Shown here piece after piece: positions 11,601-25,700 of a DNA stretch of 64,000 nucleotides. Source of the DNA: Hirudo medicinalis (taxonomy: Eukaryota > Annelida > Clitellata > Hirudinida > Hirudinidae). Both the position numbers and the translations under genes were made by a program. The notes below the pieces were generated by a model that was not told where the DNA came from, did not search any database, and saw nothing but the letters and a program-made list of their open reading frames with translations. Position 1 is the first letter of the stretch. Every line of letters begins with the position of its first letter. The stretch is from positions 114,224-178,223 of the forward strand of contig MPNW01000184.1 in NCBI GenBank assembly GCA_011800805.1, in the 5' to 3' direction.

Positions 11601-14600
11601 GCAGACAAATGCAGCCTGGAATCTCATGGAATGGTTACAAATGCATCACGAAATTGTTACTCATGTGACGCTGGGGGTGTTGACACTCGAAACTTCTCAG
11701 TACGTGACCTCGGCCTTCCCCGATTGCGCATAAATTGAGGCGGATATCTCTTCTATCTCGTGATGGTCTAAAAAATGTCAATCGTCATGTTAGCATTCAG
11801 TGTCACACGCAGGTTATCGCCTGATTCGACTTCAAAGCAACGCGATCCTTGGACACTTTGATGGCAATTTGACATGAAATTCGTTTATTTCAATTATATT
11901 CATCCTGGCCGTTTCTTGAGCATGATGCCAATTAGAAATAAAATTAGCCCTTTATTGTGTTTATTCTAGGAGTTGTTTTGTTTAGATATGCAAATTTAAA
12001 AAAGTTCTGGCTAATTGAATATTCATACACTTCAACTTTTTCCGACCACCAATAACCTGAGGTTTATTTGGAATTTAATTTTATGCCTCGCTTAAGCGCC
12101 ACTGAAACATCACGAATCTGAGAGGACCTCTTATCCTCCTCTGCATCTTATTATCTTATATGGTATCTTGAAAAAAAAAGGAGTGTAAAGGTTGGATCGG
12201 ATAAATGGAACGAACAAAAGCTCTTCATTCGAATGCACTTACGACATCTTCGTTGACTTCACGGTTCACGTAGCAACGCCTCATGTCTTTTTTGCCCATC
12301 AGACGAGAAGTCGAAAAATTTCAAAATTTAAACACCGTATATGAATATGTCGTAGATAAATAATAATAATAATAATAATAATAAATACATAAAACAATAT
12401 CAATATGTCCATATTATTATTACTGGCGGTGTTGTTGTTATTTTCGATATTATTATTACTACTATTGGTGTTGTTATCTTTTGGTTGCTTAGCAACTCCG
12501 AAGAAAACTAATTGAACATGGTTGCTCAGGTTTAAATAAATTGCCAGGAGTGAGGCGTTGGGTCGTGTTGAGTAACGGCTGAGATGAAAAGGAAATGAGT
12601 CGCTTTAAAGACCTTTCATGGTCGCAGATTCCAACTTTATGAACTGGCAGAGGAAACTGAGACAACCAGACGAATCACTAAAATTTCCCGAGGAAAAAAC
12701 CACTAAAAGAGTTGTAGGCCGCTCCTAAATAGGGTCTTAAACATCTCCTTATGAATGTGAAATTAACGCTTTCAGGACATGTGCGAGTACCGTGGCCAAA
12801 TAACCGCTTTATTGCCGTGAGCCGACGAAAGCAACTGCACGCAATGAAACATGCTCCGTGCCACGCGGACCGGAGATACATTTAAACTGAATTGCAATTG
12901 AAGAGGAGTGAATATTTTATTTAATATTTTATTTATAGCTTTGTCGCATTGGAACGATTACATTTCATTAAAATTGTACGCGTCGTTCTGCGAGTTTAAA
13001 GCTTCCCCCTGGAAAGGCTTCCCATTATCGACCGAGGACGATAATGAAATATGAACCTCGATTGAGATTGCAACATTGAATCCGATTTTATTCCTAAGCG
13101 ATTTGTTTTGTCACGTGCTTGTGATTCTTACGATGATGATGTTCATAACGAGTGACTTTAGTTTCGATGTATTCAGTATTTTTTTCTAATTATGCGCTTG
13201 TTCAGATAATCGTTTGTAGCTCAATGCTTGCGAATGAGCAAATTAAGATATCATGAAGTTCTATTTATTTCAATAAATATCGTCTCTCGGAATTTAATAA
13301 TCATGTAATTATTGTAATGTAAGACATGCAATTTCTAAGATGATTAATCGCCTAAGAAAGCAACGTCGAGCAACTTCCACGCAGGTTTTCTTTCATTCCT
13401 TTCCATTCCATTCCATCAATTCTTCGATAAATTAACAACATTTCATAAGCAAACGTGATTTTTTTCTGCTGATGGCGGCAAAAACTCCCAAACGGACGTG
13501 GAAGAAATTAAAAACGGGGAATGTTTCTCTACGAATCCACACGGATGTGAGAGGTCTCCACAAGCATCCGCACTTAATGATGGAGGGAAGCAATTCAACC
13601 TTAAATCACTTGGCTTTTTTCCCTTGGCCTAGTTCAATTTTTTTCCTGATCTTTGTGTCCGTGATGACATTGGTTTGTAACCTTTTATCGCTCAGCTGTG
13701 CATTCGGACATTCAGGAGGTTTTTATTTTTTGTTTTATTTTTTGAGCTGCTCCCGGTAATTGTTGAGCGTCTGAGAGAGGAATTAGTATTATTTTTTATT
13801 CTTTAGAACGAAAAATAAATTCTCCTTTTAGTTGATTTGTTAAACGTTCCATAATTTTTAATTTTAAGTTCATTTAATCTCCTTTTAATCAGTCGGGTAG
13901 GATTTTTAAGGCTGACGTCACAAATTGGAAAAAGTTATTCGTTGCCATGTCTTAGACTTTTGACTTTTTAATACTCGTTAAGATGTTGTTTCCCTGTTCT
14001 TCGTTGTTGATCGAAGGTTGTACGCTTTTCTCAAATGAGGTTAATTTTCCTAAAATAAATCGCAACGTTTAAAAAAAAATTATACAAAATAATGAGACGC
14101 TCCTCCCTCCCTGTAACTGACCCGTTGTCATTCATCGCAATCTTTCCAGAGTTGTGCTCTCACGTATTCACAAATCTGATGCATATCATCGTCATTATCA
14201 TCGTTATCATCACAACCGCAACAAACTACTATGATTGAGATCACTATCATCATGACATCATCACAACCATCATCACTACCATGACCGCCAACTTATTCCA
14301 CCACATGCACCAACTTCATCTCCAGTGGAGTCCAGCGTGGAAATCGAACCAACCCACGGTCGGATGAGTCTAGATGTGGCGACATCGGATCGCTTGACGG
14401 ATGACCGTGGGGGGCCAGGGAGAATATCTCCTGTCTTCGTTCACGACCTGTTGATCAGTAGTGATTTGATGAATTGCATTTGGTTTCATTCAATGACGCC
14501 CTCCAACAATTCCAATCTGACCTGCCTTGTTAACTTCTGAGTTATCAAATTTACCTGTCAATTACGAGCGCCTTTTATTCATCATCATCATCATCGTCAT

Positions 14601-15100
14601 TGTCATCGTCATCATCATCATCACCATCACCATCATCATCATCATCATGGTGGCATTAGGAGGTAATATTTATACTAGTGTAATAATTACACAAATTAAA
14701 TATTATATTAATTATTTATTATATTATAATATAACAATGCAATATAATACTTATATTTGTAATATTACATTATATTAATAATATTTATTATTATTATAAT
14801 TAATTATTAATATGCTCTCCTAAAGATGGATGACACTGGACAACAACAAAAATTTTGTTTTGCCAAAACGACAAAGTGGCTGTTTATTATAAATTCAGAT
14901 GTGCTGACTCCAAATATGATATTGGTTTTTTTTTATATCACCCTCCAATTTTTCATAAAATCAAAAAACATTAAAACAAGGTTTTTTTTTAAATATTAAT
15001 CACTAAAATTATTTAGTTCGTGGAATAAAATTTATGTAACGGTCAAAAATATTTAATAATGTTATGCTTTGACAACGTCAAATAATTTCTCACGTAACTC
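8601..15100. other. Gene desert with microsatellites
   Basis: No convincing exon was found. It contains an imperfect (AAT)n/(GAT)n tract at about 9323-9480, short (AAT)8 at 12361-12383 and ATC-type tracts at 14170-14290 and 14578-14650. The block at about 10,000-13,200 is less AT-rich than its surroundings and lacks repeats. It could hold regulatory sequence for the downstream protocadherin, but that is inference only. Confidence 0.45.
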
Positions 15101-17430
15101 TTCGACGTGATCGACATTTCTTTATTAGACATTAACTACCGTAGCATATTGAGTAAATTACATGACATTCAGGTTCTTATTGATCAATGTGCTGCTAACA
15201 TAATTTCTTTAACTGAAACTTGGTTAAATTCTGGCAATGATGATTTTGTTTCTATAAATGGTTTTAAATTTAATTCTAGTTGTGAATTTGTCGATGGGGA
15301 GGAGGTGTTGGTCTTCTCCTTTCTAATAACATTTCATTTAAAATTGTTGATCTGCGTCTCTTTGCATTCAGGTGATTTCATTTGAATTTCTTCTTCTTAA
15401 AATTGCGCAATCTAAATCAACAGATATTTGTGTTGATATGGTTTATAGACAACCAAACAGTTATATGATATTATTTAACTTAGAATTAGAATTAATCTAA
15501 TAGACTATTTTATAAATAAGAATATTTTTTTACTTGGTGATTTCAACATTGATCTTTTGACTGCCTCTCTTTATCAGTATTCTTCATAATTTTATGATAA
15601 TGTGACCTCACGTTATTCGATAGCTGTCTTTACTAAACCCATTAGGATCACTCTAAATTCTCAAACTACAACAGACAATGTTCTTACAAATTTTCCTCTT
15701 TATAACTGCACATCAAATATTATTATTGAAAATATTTCTGATAATTTCCATATATTTTTACATATACTTATTAATTGTGATAAGTTAAACACTAAGTCTA
15801 AGCACTTTAGACTTAATAATATTTATTGTAAGAATAAGTTCATTGAATTGTTGAGTTTGTGTGGATGGATGTTTATAATAACTATGCGGTGGATGATCCA
15901 TGTTGGCCTACTCATATTTTATTTTTTTTTACTCATATTTTATTTAAATTTTTATAACGAATGCTTTCCTTTGATCTCCACTGGTTCTTCTCTTGGTTGT
16001 AAGCAGCCCTGGATGACTTCTGCACTTTTTAAGTCATGCAGAACAAAAAATCAACTATGCAAATCTTTTATTAAACATCCAACTAGTCAAAACAAAAGTG
16101 CTTTTATTACTTATAGAAATGGATTTAGTAAATTAAAGATGGCTGCTGAGAAATCATATTATAATAACATTTTCTCTGAATAGAAATGTAGTTTGCGTAA
16201 AACTTTGAATTTAATAAAGTCTTTAATAGGTCATAAGACATGTTCTACAGATAATTCTTTTTTATTTTTGAATGATAATGATCAATTACTTCATGAAGTT
16301 GCTAATAATTTTAAGCAGCGTTTTTCCAGTATTGGTAAGAAAATTACTGGTAACATTCCTATATCTACTAACTATTCATTTCAATCCTTTCTCAATCAAC
16401 CTCAGTTACAATCCATGAGCTTCCTTCCAACCTTCCTTCCTTCCTTCCTAGCCCTTTGGAAATTATTAAATCTAAGTATTCTCTTAATACTTCTCATAGC
16501 TGTGGTATTGATAACATCGACCCCTGTATTGCACATGAATTTATATCATTGATTGCGGACCCGTTATCTTCAAACTATTCTTTTCTTACTGGTATTGTCC
16601 CTTTAGAATTAAAATCTGATAGAAGTAATTCCTTTATTTAGATCTGGTGACAACAATTTTAATAATTATCGACCTACATCCATTTTACCATACTTTTCCA
16701 AACTTATTGAAAAAATTGTACATAGTAGACTTTATGATTTTTTTGACAAATTTCATTTATTGAATGACTCTCAATTTGGTTTCAGGAAGAATCATTCCAC
16801 TTATATGTCATTATTATTGTCGCAATCGTTTTCGATGCTGTTGATGTTGTTCTTGCTTTGTTTCTTGATTTGCAAAAGGCTTTTGATACTGTAAATCATC
16901 ACATATTATTACGTAAACCTGAAAATTATGGTGTTAGGGGTTTTGTCTTAAATTGGTTTTCTAATTACTTGTCCAATAGGAGCAAAAGGGTGTTTTTCAG
17001 CAATGTTCTTTCGGAAGAAATGTTCTTATGGATTATCGTGTACTTCAGGGTCCTGTTTAAATTATTAAATTATTGTTGTATGCTGACGATATTACTTTGT
17101 ATGTCTCGGGAAATAATCTTATTTCTGCTGTAAATAATGAATTAGTTATTATTAATAATTGGTTTATTTCTAATCTCTCAACTTAAATAAATCAAGCTTT
17201 ATTATTTTCCATTCTTCTAAAAAAAACTGTATCCTTTGACTCTTCCCTTTCAATTAACAATGTTCTTCTAAATAGGGTTACTCTAATTCGGTATATTGGC
17301 ATTTTGATGGATGAGCTTAAACTTGGTCAAAACATATTTCTCATATTAAAATTTAATAGCTAGAAACGTTAGTATTATTTCAAGAATCCGCCCATTTATA
17401 AACACTAAAATAGCTCTTCTATTGTATTTT
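15100..17430 (+). mobile_element. Decayed LINE, CR1/jockey-like
   Basis: Broken frames in the right order give an APE-type endonuclease start (LDINYRSILSKLHDIQVLI, then IISLTETWLN) near 15,110-15,240. A linker region follows (KQPWMTSALFKS, KMAAEKSYYNNIFSE) near 16,000-16,180. Reverse transcriptase fragments come next: YRPTSILPYFSKLIEKI near 16,670, FLDLQKAFDTVNHHILL near 16,860, FVLNWFSNYLSNRSKRV near 16,940 and the catalytic YADD near 17,085. Several frameshifts and stops make it inactive. It is non-LTR type (endonuclease plus RT, no integrase or protease). The CR1/jockey label is a recollection of motif style, not an alignment. Confidence 0.85.
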
Positions 17431-17455
17431 TCTCTTAATTGAGCAAATGGAATGA

Positions 17456-17560
17456 GCGATCTCTATTTATTTATTTTATTAAAATCCGTTGCATAACTAA
17501 AATGATTTGGACTTAGAGCGATCTCAAGCCTATGCATAGTTTATATAAGAAAATATCAGG
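17456..17560 (-). repeat. Dispersed repeat, LINE-type 3' end
   Basis: A TTTATTTATTT tract is followed by a TCCGTTGCA.AACTAAA block and GATCTCAA. The same order occurs at 39578-39660, and a similar T-rich start opens the antisense LINE 3' end at 8225. Reverse-complemented, these read as a 3' UTR followed by an A-rich tail, so they are probably 3' stubs of related LINEs in minus orientation. Confidence 0.5.
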
Positions 17561-20442
17561 TGACAGAATTGACCAATCAAAAAAATAACAGTATTACATC
17601 ATACTACAGTATTACATTACTATATCATATATGTCCAAAGAATGAGTCAATGGATTTGTTAAAATAAAATGCATTAGGATAGAAATGAATGAAAGTAAGT
17701 AATCATTAATGTGAAAGCGAATTATCTAAATTTCTCAAAACTATAGGTGATGGGTATTACATATTCGTAACCAAGACATCATAATGTACCATAATTACCC
17801 ATCAGAATCTTCTGGCATAAAGTGTGTCGTCCAGTGTAATTATTCACATCTTGCTTGGATAAACAAACAAATCACAGACTCGTAGCAAAAATGACTCCAA
17901 GTGTAATTATTGATTAATTAATAATTATTAATTGCTGATCATGTTTTCGACGTGAAAGTCATTTCCTGCAATCACAACCTCTGACATTCTAAACAAATGT
18001 GCAGTAATGTACGCCTGCAAAACCGCATCCTAGTGAGTGACATCTAATTATTAATTACTATTAACATTTCTTAATAAAATTAATTACATCGTGATGGCTA
18101 ATATTAGCCGTAATTAAAGTAATAATAGTTATAATATTAATAATGGTAATTATAATATAATTAATAATTGTTGTTGTAACGTCAGTAATGGTTGATGTAA
18201 TATTGATATCAGTCATTGCATCAACGACTTCCACCGACTCCACCGATGATGATTTTTAATTCCTCGTGTGAAACATTCCTCTTTCCTCCTCATTCATTTC
18301 CTTCCTTCCTTCCTTCCTTCCTTCCTTTCCATGATCAGGTGCTTTGAAGATTTTAAAACAAAATTAACTTTCTCTTGCAGCTTTTGACAAAAGCCTTTTT
18401 CTCATAATTAGCAGTGTTGCTTTCACTGTGGCCTCCAAACTACTGCGTAATACTTTGAAATACTGTGTAATGCTGAGTAATACTTTGTAATACCCCGAAT
18501 ACAGTAATACTTCGCGTCATTCTGTAACACTTTGCATTGAAATACTTTGCAAGGCGACCACAATGTAGGAAGAGTTTCTAAAGTGTGAAAAGGGTTTTTT
18601 TTAGACTCCTCGTAAGATTAATTTATTGACCACTTCTGCAAAACTCCTGTCCAGGATAGACTGAAAATTTTGAAAGCAATTCCTCGGTGTTGCCTCTGAC
18701 AACACCTCTGAAAACATCTGAAAACCTGAAATAATATTTCCGGGGCCATCCATCCATCACCCTTCGAGCCATTATAACGCCATGCCACGGGAACCGGTCA
18801 CGTATCTTCATCTCCTTAAAATCGAGCGCCTACAAAAACTTTTCAATTCATTTTAAAAAGTTTTTCCTTCTTCTGAGATTTGTTGATTAATTTGAATAGT
18901 TTATTCTTGGAGTCTATTTGTAAATTCAATCGGTCGTATGACGCCGATCATAACATAACATGACATGACATGACATAACATAACAAAAAAAATCAATCGC
19001 ATTATCTTCCATTTGCATAAATGAATAAGTAATTGAATAAATGAATGAATGAATGATTGAATAAGTGCATTTAATTAAAATTAAAATTAATTTTATAATA
19101 ATGCGCCAATTTAAGCAACAGCATCATCGGTAAATGCTAATTTAGCAGAGAAAATGTTTAAAATTAATGTTTAAACGATTTTTGATGAAAAAACGATCCA
19201 CAAACGCTTCTATTTTTACTCAACTTAAATGAGACTTTCTTAGAAAATTTTGAAATATTACGCAAGAATAAAAGCGACATTTTTGTTGGACATCATCAAT
19301 TTATTTTGATTATTTTTTTAATCGCATTTGAAAGTTGGCATTAAAACCACGTCATAACCCAATATAATAATAATCTCTTACATCATTGTATCGTCTGCGC
19401 CTCTTATCAAAATGTAACATCTCGACCAACTGGTAGCATTTCGAATCCGATTTAATCTGCCAAACAAGAAGAAAATGCCGAGAATCAGCAACAAAAATAA
19501 GGAGGATGATCTTCTCAGAAGCCTTGAACAGCAGCACCCACCCTGGATCGAACGGCAGCACCCTGGATTGGTCACGTGACGTGGAAATTCAAATCAACTG
19601 CCGGAGATAATTTTGCGCCACAACAACACAAAACTATGATCCTACTGGAATTGCCGAGAAGTGGAGTCTTTCAGGAGACCAGACGAACTCATTATTGGCG
19701 GGAATTGTTCTACATATATCCTTCCTGTCTTCTTTTGCTTTTACTTTCCATTGCTCCCTCCTCCATTCTTTGCCAACTGAAATGACTGCGTGTTTATTTC
19801 GTTTCAAATGTTCTTAAAGTAATTTCTTACATGTTGTTCATTAATTTGATAAATAATATTAATGTGAATGTGTTCGACTAATTATTAAATATTCAAATAA
19901 TTACATAATTATTTATATATTCAAATAATTATTAATAATAATAATTAAAATAAGTATTCAAGCGACGGAGACATTTTTAAAAAATTTATGATTCGTTTGA
20001 ATGGTCTTTAGTTCCGAATATTACTTGTTATTTCATAAAATATAATAAATTGCAATCATATCATAATTATATATTACTGCATCAATTCATCACAAGACAT
20101 TCCACATGTCAGGTTGTAATTAATTTGTTGTTAATTCATAAAATCTGCACGCAAACAAATCGTTCATTGTTATTTTGTTATCGAATGAACTTCTAGCAAA
20201 TTCAACCGTCGAAATACAAGACGAGTAGGCGGAGTTCGAAAGTGGGCGGTACTGATGTTTATTAAAATCTCGTGGGGTTTCACAGTTGTGGTCGGATGAA
20301 AGGGGTCCTGCTTGTTTGCCCTGTTTATGACAGGTGTCCGTCATGCAAACAGCTGTTCTCGTTCGACGGTCTCCGTCGAGTCCATGACCACCACGTACCC
20401 TGAGAACGAATAAATGTTCAGAAAGTCTAATGTTCACGAGTT

Positions 20443-20522
20443 TGATTAATTATTCAGGCTGCTGATTAATTATTCACGTGGCCGATTAATTATTCATGTG
20501 GCTGATTAATTGTCCACGCGTA
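20443..20522 (+). promoter_or_regulatory. Four 20-bp tandem units with TTAATTA and E-box-like motifs
   Basis: Units start at 20443, 20463, 20483 and 20503. Each begins with TGATTAATTATTCA or a one- to three-base variant, followed by a GC-richer half. In unit 2 this half forms CACGTG (20475-20480), in unit 3 CATGTG and in unit 4 CACGCG. TTAATTA is a homeodomain core and CACGTG a bHLH E-box. Further CACGTG sites lie at 20664-20669 and 20700-20705. The repeat is seen directly; a regulatory role is inference, 2.2 kb upstream of the protocadherin start. Confidence 0.4.
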
Positions 20523-20830
20523 GAATCATTATTCATTACATCAGCGAAGGTTGTTATTGTAGGATTATTCATGGGTTGGAGTTCATCTCCATGGCGACGA
20601 GAGCGTCCCGTCGTCTTATTTGCTCCTGGAATTGATTGATAAGCCGGCTATATTAACGATGTTCACGTGATTTCCTGATAACTTTATCCCGCCCATCATC
20701 ACGTGATCTTGTTGTTTTTTTTATCCTCCAATCATTTCATCATCGCCTTGTCAATAGAGTTGCTTTAATTGTTGTAGCAGCCAGTACCTTTGTTATTATT
20801 GTAGATGTTATTAGCGTTATTGTTATTGTT

Positions 20831-20863
<33 letters not shown>

Positions 20864-21197
20864 GTCGTCTGTATCATCGTCATCTTATGCACAAAAATGT
20901 CATGAGGTAAAAGCATAATCCTCGAAGTTCCACATTCTTCTTGAACGAAATCTAATTGTTCCAGGCATGTTTTGTTCTCAATGGTTGCTCTGAAATAAAA
21001 ATTGCTGGAAAAATAGAAATCCACAAGTCACAGTGATTTGTCATTGAGAGGCGAACATTCTTTTGCAAGATTTTATTTTTGTTTTTTTGTATCTCGAAAA
21101 TGTATTTCAAGAATAATCAAACGTAGAGTTCTTTGATGCTTGTTGATGATCGTTTGAGTTCATGTTTGAGTAATAATTTAAATTTCCACAGAATGTC

Positions 21198-21268
21198 AAT
21201 TTAATTTAATTTAATTTAATTTAATTTAATTTAATTTAATTTAATTTAATTTAATTTAATTTAATTTA
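21198..21268. repeat. (TTTAA)n microsatellite
   Basis: About 14 perfect copies of the pentamer TTTAA. No function visible. Confidence 0.95.
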
Positions 21269-22704
21269 CGAGTTTGTAAACTGTGAAGCATGGTGTAATT
21301 ATTTTTTAAGAAGTCGTGAAAGATGCGAATCAAACCAATCAAGGAAGAGGAATTCTGCTTCCTCAGATCTCCTTCACAGCAGGAAATAATTTCGCAATAA
21401 AAGTTCTTCGATGTAGATCTTTTGTAACTACTTGCACGAGTGAAATGTGTGATCGCATGCTCACTTAAGCGTGTCCTCCTGTGAGCAGACTCACCAATGG
21501 TGATGGTGTGGTCCTGGTTATGGTGATGATGAAATGATTCGATGGCCCACATAATGGACGTGACTAAAATATAAAAAATTCATTCAAAAACTTGGAGGAG
21601 AATAAAATTTTAAGTTTTTTGAATTCAAACTTTAAATTTTCATCAAATAGGATCAGCATACTTAACTTCGTCCAACCTCTATTTCGATGATGTCAACACC
21701 TGTCATCATTATCATCATCGTTATCATAGTCACCATGTCATCAGTTATAGTCATCAGTTATAGTCATCAGTCATAGTCATCATCATCATCATCATTGTCA
21801 TCATTGATCAACATCGCGACTCCAGTTTCAAGTCAAATGAAGGCTGAGGTTCATTTCGTATTTTGAGTAGGCATTTCGAAGGAAATAGTTGAAGTTTAAA
21901 GGGCTTAAAGGTCTCATCACCACTACTCATCACCACTACTCATCACCATCAACATTTTCTCCGACATCGTTTGCCACCATTTTTAAGGCCATCCTTCCCA
22001 TGGTGACAGATGAGATTCCAACAAGCACCTGCGTTGTTCCAAATCACGTCCACCCACTTTAATTACTTGATTGTATTTTTCACAGATGAATGCCTTTTAT
22101 AGATACACCTCAGTTTACACAAATTCTTAAGTTGAGGTTTCTCTTTAATGTGACTTTATGAGTCACATTTAAATGATTGACCTTAAAGATTTTCACAGAA
22201 TTTTACTTCATCGATTTACTTTTAGTGCAAAAATGTGCAATTTTAGTTTCTAAAAATAACATTTAAAATTTAAAATAAATTTAAAATAATTTGATTTAAA
22301 GTTTGAAAACATCGGGTGAACTAAAATTTGTGAAAATGCTGTCCGAGACCCAATAAAACGAATGTGGTCGAAAATTAAATTTGAGAAAGTTAGAAAAATG
22401 CTTGAAACGTAAATAAAGCATGGCAGATCAAAGGCAGGAAAAGTAATCAATAAGGCTTTTTCTAATTTTAAGTTTTTATTCAACAAAATCCCTCATTAGA
22501 ACTTTTCATCGTGGATTCATTTCGGTTTCAAGACGTTGAATAAACTTAAGTTTTGCTGATAACATTTTGAACCTTGTTTTCACAGATCATTGAAATTCGC
22601 AGGCAGAGTTATTTGATAAGAGCCATTAAAACTTTGATAAATTCCTTCAACGCTCCCTAAATTCTCGTCATTTTCTCGTGGGATAAATTTCTCCACAGAC
22701 AGCC

Positions 22705-25700
22705 ATGAAAGAAGGAATCCCCAGAGACAAAAGTGATGCCAATTTTATGTCCAAGAACATCGGAATTGTGGCGTTAAAGATTCTTTTCATCTTTTCTCTT
22801 CTTCTGCCGAGGACGTGGTCCGACATCGGCAAATATCCACCCACGACAGTACGCTATCAAATAGACGAAGAGGTTGAAATTGGGACCGTCATCGGCAATG
22901 TGTTCGTAGATTCCGGTTTGTCGAATTCATATCCAGCCGAGGTCTCGAATCAGTTCACGTTCCACATTCTCGCCCAGAAAGTGTCTTATTTCCACATGGA
23001 TCTGACGAGCAGCAGGCTGAGCATCAGCACGAGGCTGGACCGAGAGGATCCAAAGTTGGACTGCCAAGGAAAGGCCATTTGCGAGGTGTGGTTCGACATA
23101 GCTTTAACACCTGCCGAGTATTTCCGTACCATCACCGTCATCATCGAAATCATCGACATCAACGACAACCCACCGACATTCAAGGACAAATCTTTCGAGT
23201 TGAAGATTCCAGAATCTACTCCCATCGGCAACTCGTACGCTCTGCCGACAGCCGTCGACCCCGATAACCCCATGTACGGGGTTCAGAGGTACAGCGTCCA
23301 GCCGGAATTCAAGGACGAATTCAAGTTGTTCATGAGCGTGAGACCTGACGGGGTTGTAGAAGCGAGTCTCAGCGTCGAGAAGGCCTTGGATCGAGAAACG
23401 ACTTCTTCGTACAACTTCACTTTGTTGGCCTGCGAATCCACTGTTCGACCTCAATGCGGAAGTTTGAATGTTCACGTAGAAATTCTGGACTCCAACGACA
23501 ACAAACCGATCTTTGAGATGGAATCCTACAAGGTCAACATCAGCGAAAACACTTTACCAGGTTCAACAATTCTGACGCTTAAGGCAACAGACGCCGACAG
23601 CGGCAAAAACGGCAAAGTGGAATACGTATTGAGCGAGATTTCGAGGCAAAACCATGGCGACACTTTTTTAGTGGAAATTGATTCTGGCAAGTTGACAGTC
23701 ACGAAGCCTCTGGACAGAGAAACAAGGAGCATGTACCGCATCGTCGTCATAGGCAGAGACCAGGGTGCCGATCAACTCCACAGCGAGGTTCCAGTAACGG
23801 TATTTGTTGAGGACGAAAACGATAATCCTCCCATCATCACGACGTACGCAATCTCTCTCATCCCCCTCAGCGACAATTTGGAGAATTACAAGAACCCAGA
23901 GTTGAAGAGGAAATTCTTCAACACTGCCACTTTTTCTCCATCGGTCGAGGTCGTGAAATTTGAAGAGAATTCACCCATCGGTTCGTTCATAGTCGGCATT
24001 GGTGGTCAAGACAAGGACATCGACGCAAACAACAAGATAGTATGTTCTCAGAATCATCCACTCCTGAAGCTCGTTGAAGATCCAGTCAAGCACAGAGACC
24101 TCAGCGTCAGTTACAGACTTCTCTCTGACGCTGTTTTTGATGTCGAAGACTTCTTCAATCGTTACGAGTTGCCGGTGCTCTCCACTGTTATCACTTGCCA
24201 GGACGTCCCAGAAAACCCGGAGGTGCCGAGTCTGACGTCGAACACGACCGTGTACGTCTACATCACCGACGCAAATGATTTCCCACCTCGTTTCACGCAA
24301 ACCACCTACTTCTTGACTCGCTCCTTTGTCAAATCTACTGAAGTGAAGCGCGGATTGAAGCCACTTTTCACAGTCTCAGCAACAGACGATGACGTGACGA
24401 GGAAGAATTCAAGAATCTTCTTCACTTTGGACTCATCGAGCACCATCGATCTTTTGTACGTCAGTGTCGATCCTTCGACCGGGGAGGTGTTCGTAAAGGC
24501 AGACGACCACTTGTTCGACAATCTCAATATTTTGTGCCTCACAGTCAATGCTTCTGACACTGGTAATCCAAGTTTGTCCACTCTAGAAAACATTTCGCTT
24601 ATAATCGACGCACCTGCTGATGCGAACGACCTGATATTCACTTCGAATGCCTACAATTTCCACATCGAAGAAAACCTTGTGACATCACCACTTAGGATGA
24701 CGAAGGTGGGCCAAATAATTGCGACGAACGTCAAAGGAAATTGTGTCAAGCCGCCGATCAACATCAATTATCGTCTACTTTGCGATGATCCAAAATTGCC
24801 TTTCATAGTGGACCCGAAAAGTGGAATAATTTTTGCCACTGAGCCTCTGGATAGGGAGAGACAGGCAGAGTACAAATTTCACGTTATCGCCGAAAAAGTC
24901 CTTGAAGAAAGGCGTGTCTATGGTGAATCAGTGCGAACGTCTGTGGCCATTTACGTGATCGACCTCAACGATAATGCTCCAATTTTTGTTAATTTGACGA
25001 CAAAAAATGATCTCATTCAACTCGAAAGACCCGATGCTGTCACCGGCTCGTCTGCTTCTCACGCAATCTTCCTGTCTCCTGATCATCCGCTTAACGAACC
25101 TCTCTTTAGAGTCTCTGCGTTCGACGCTGACGAGGGCAGCAACGGCTTGATTCGCTACAAGTTGAAGTCCTACGACAGCTCGAAAACGTTCCACATGAAT
25201 CCGGAGACAGGCGAAGTGCATCTTCGATCGAGAAATCGCAATCACGCATCGCACAGTCTCAGAGACATCCTCATGTCGCACGTCATAGTCGACGTCATGG
25301 CATATGATTCAGGTCCATCGAAGCTGACTGGCGAATCTAGGATTATCATTATTCTTAATGAGAGCTCCTCCATTCAAACTTTCAAAGAGCGTTTCATTGA
25401 CTTGAAAAATTCACGAGATCCATTTGTATTCGACTATCCGTTGGCCTCGAAGAAATCACCTGAAATTGAAAATGAGTCGTCTTTCGGGATGTTCCACATC
25501 CTCGTCATAGTCGGCGTTTTAACCGCCATCATCGTCGTTTCTCTCTTCGGGGTCACGGTGCTGGTTCTCCGTTCGAGAAGGAAGGCGAAAAAGCGAAAAG
25601 AAAAGTTCAACCAGGAGTATCCCGGAGATTCGAAAACTTTCAACTACCGGAAAAACTCCTCCGACAAAGAGGAAAAAATCTCCGAACATTTGGTCGTCTC

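Larger units (their letters stand above)
17561..22704. other. Gene desert upstream of protocadherin
   Basis: No gene seen. Contents include (CTTC)n at about 18299-18328; a loose array of TAATACTTTG-like units at about 18447-18560; a 5-bp CATRACATRA array at about 18952-18985; a GTCACGTGAC palindrome at 19571-19580; the 20-bp array at 20443-20522; (TTA)n at about 20837-20862; (TTTAA)n at 21198-21268; and ATC-rich tracts at 21700-21800. Confidence 0.45.

Noticed and set aside
18299..18330. CRISPR-like or satellite array
   Set aside because: Simple (CTTC)n tract without spacers; eukaryotic context.
19352..19785. Overlapping open frames around 19.4-19.8 kb
   Set aside because: Frames on both strands with Leu/Arg-rich low-complexity content and no exon signals.
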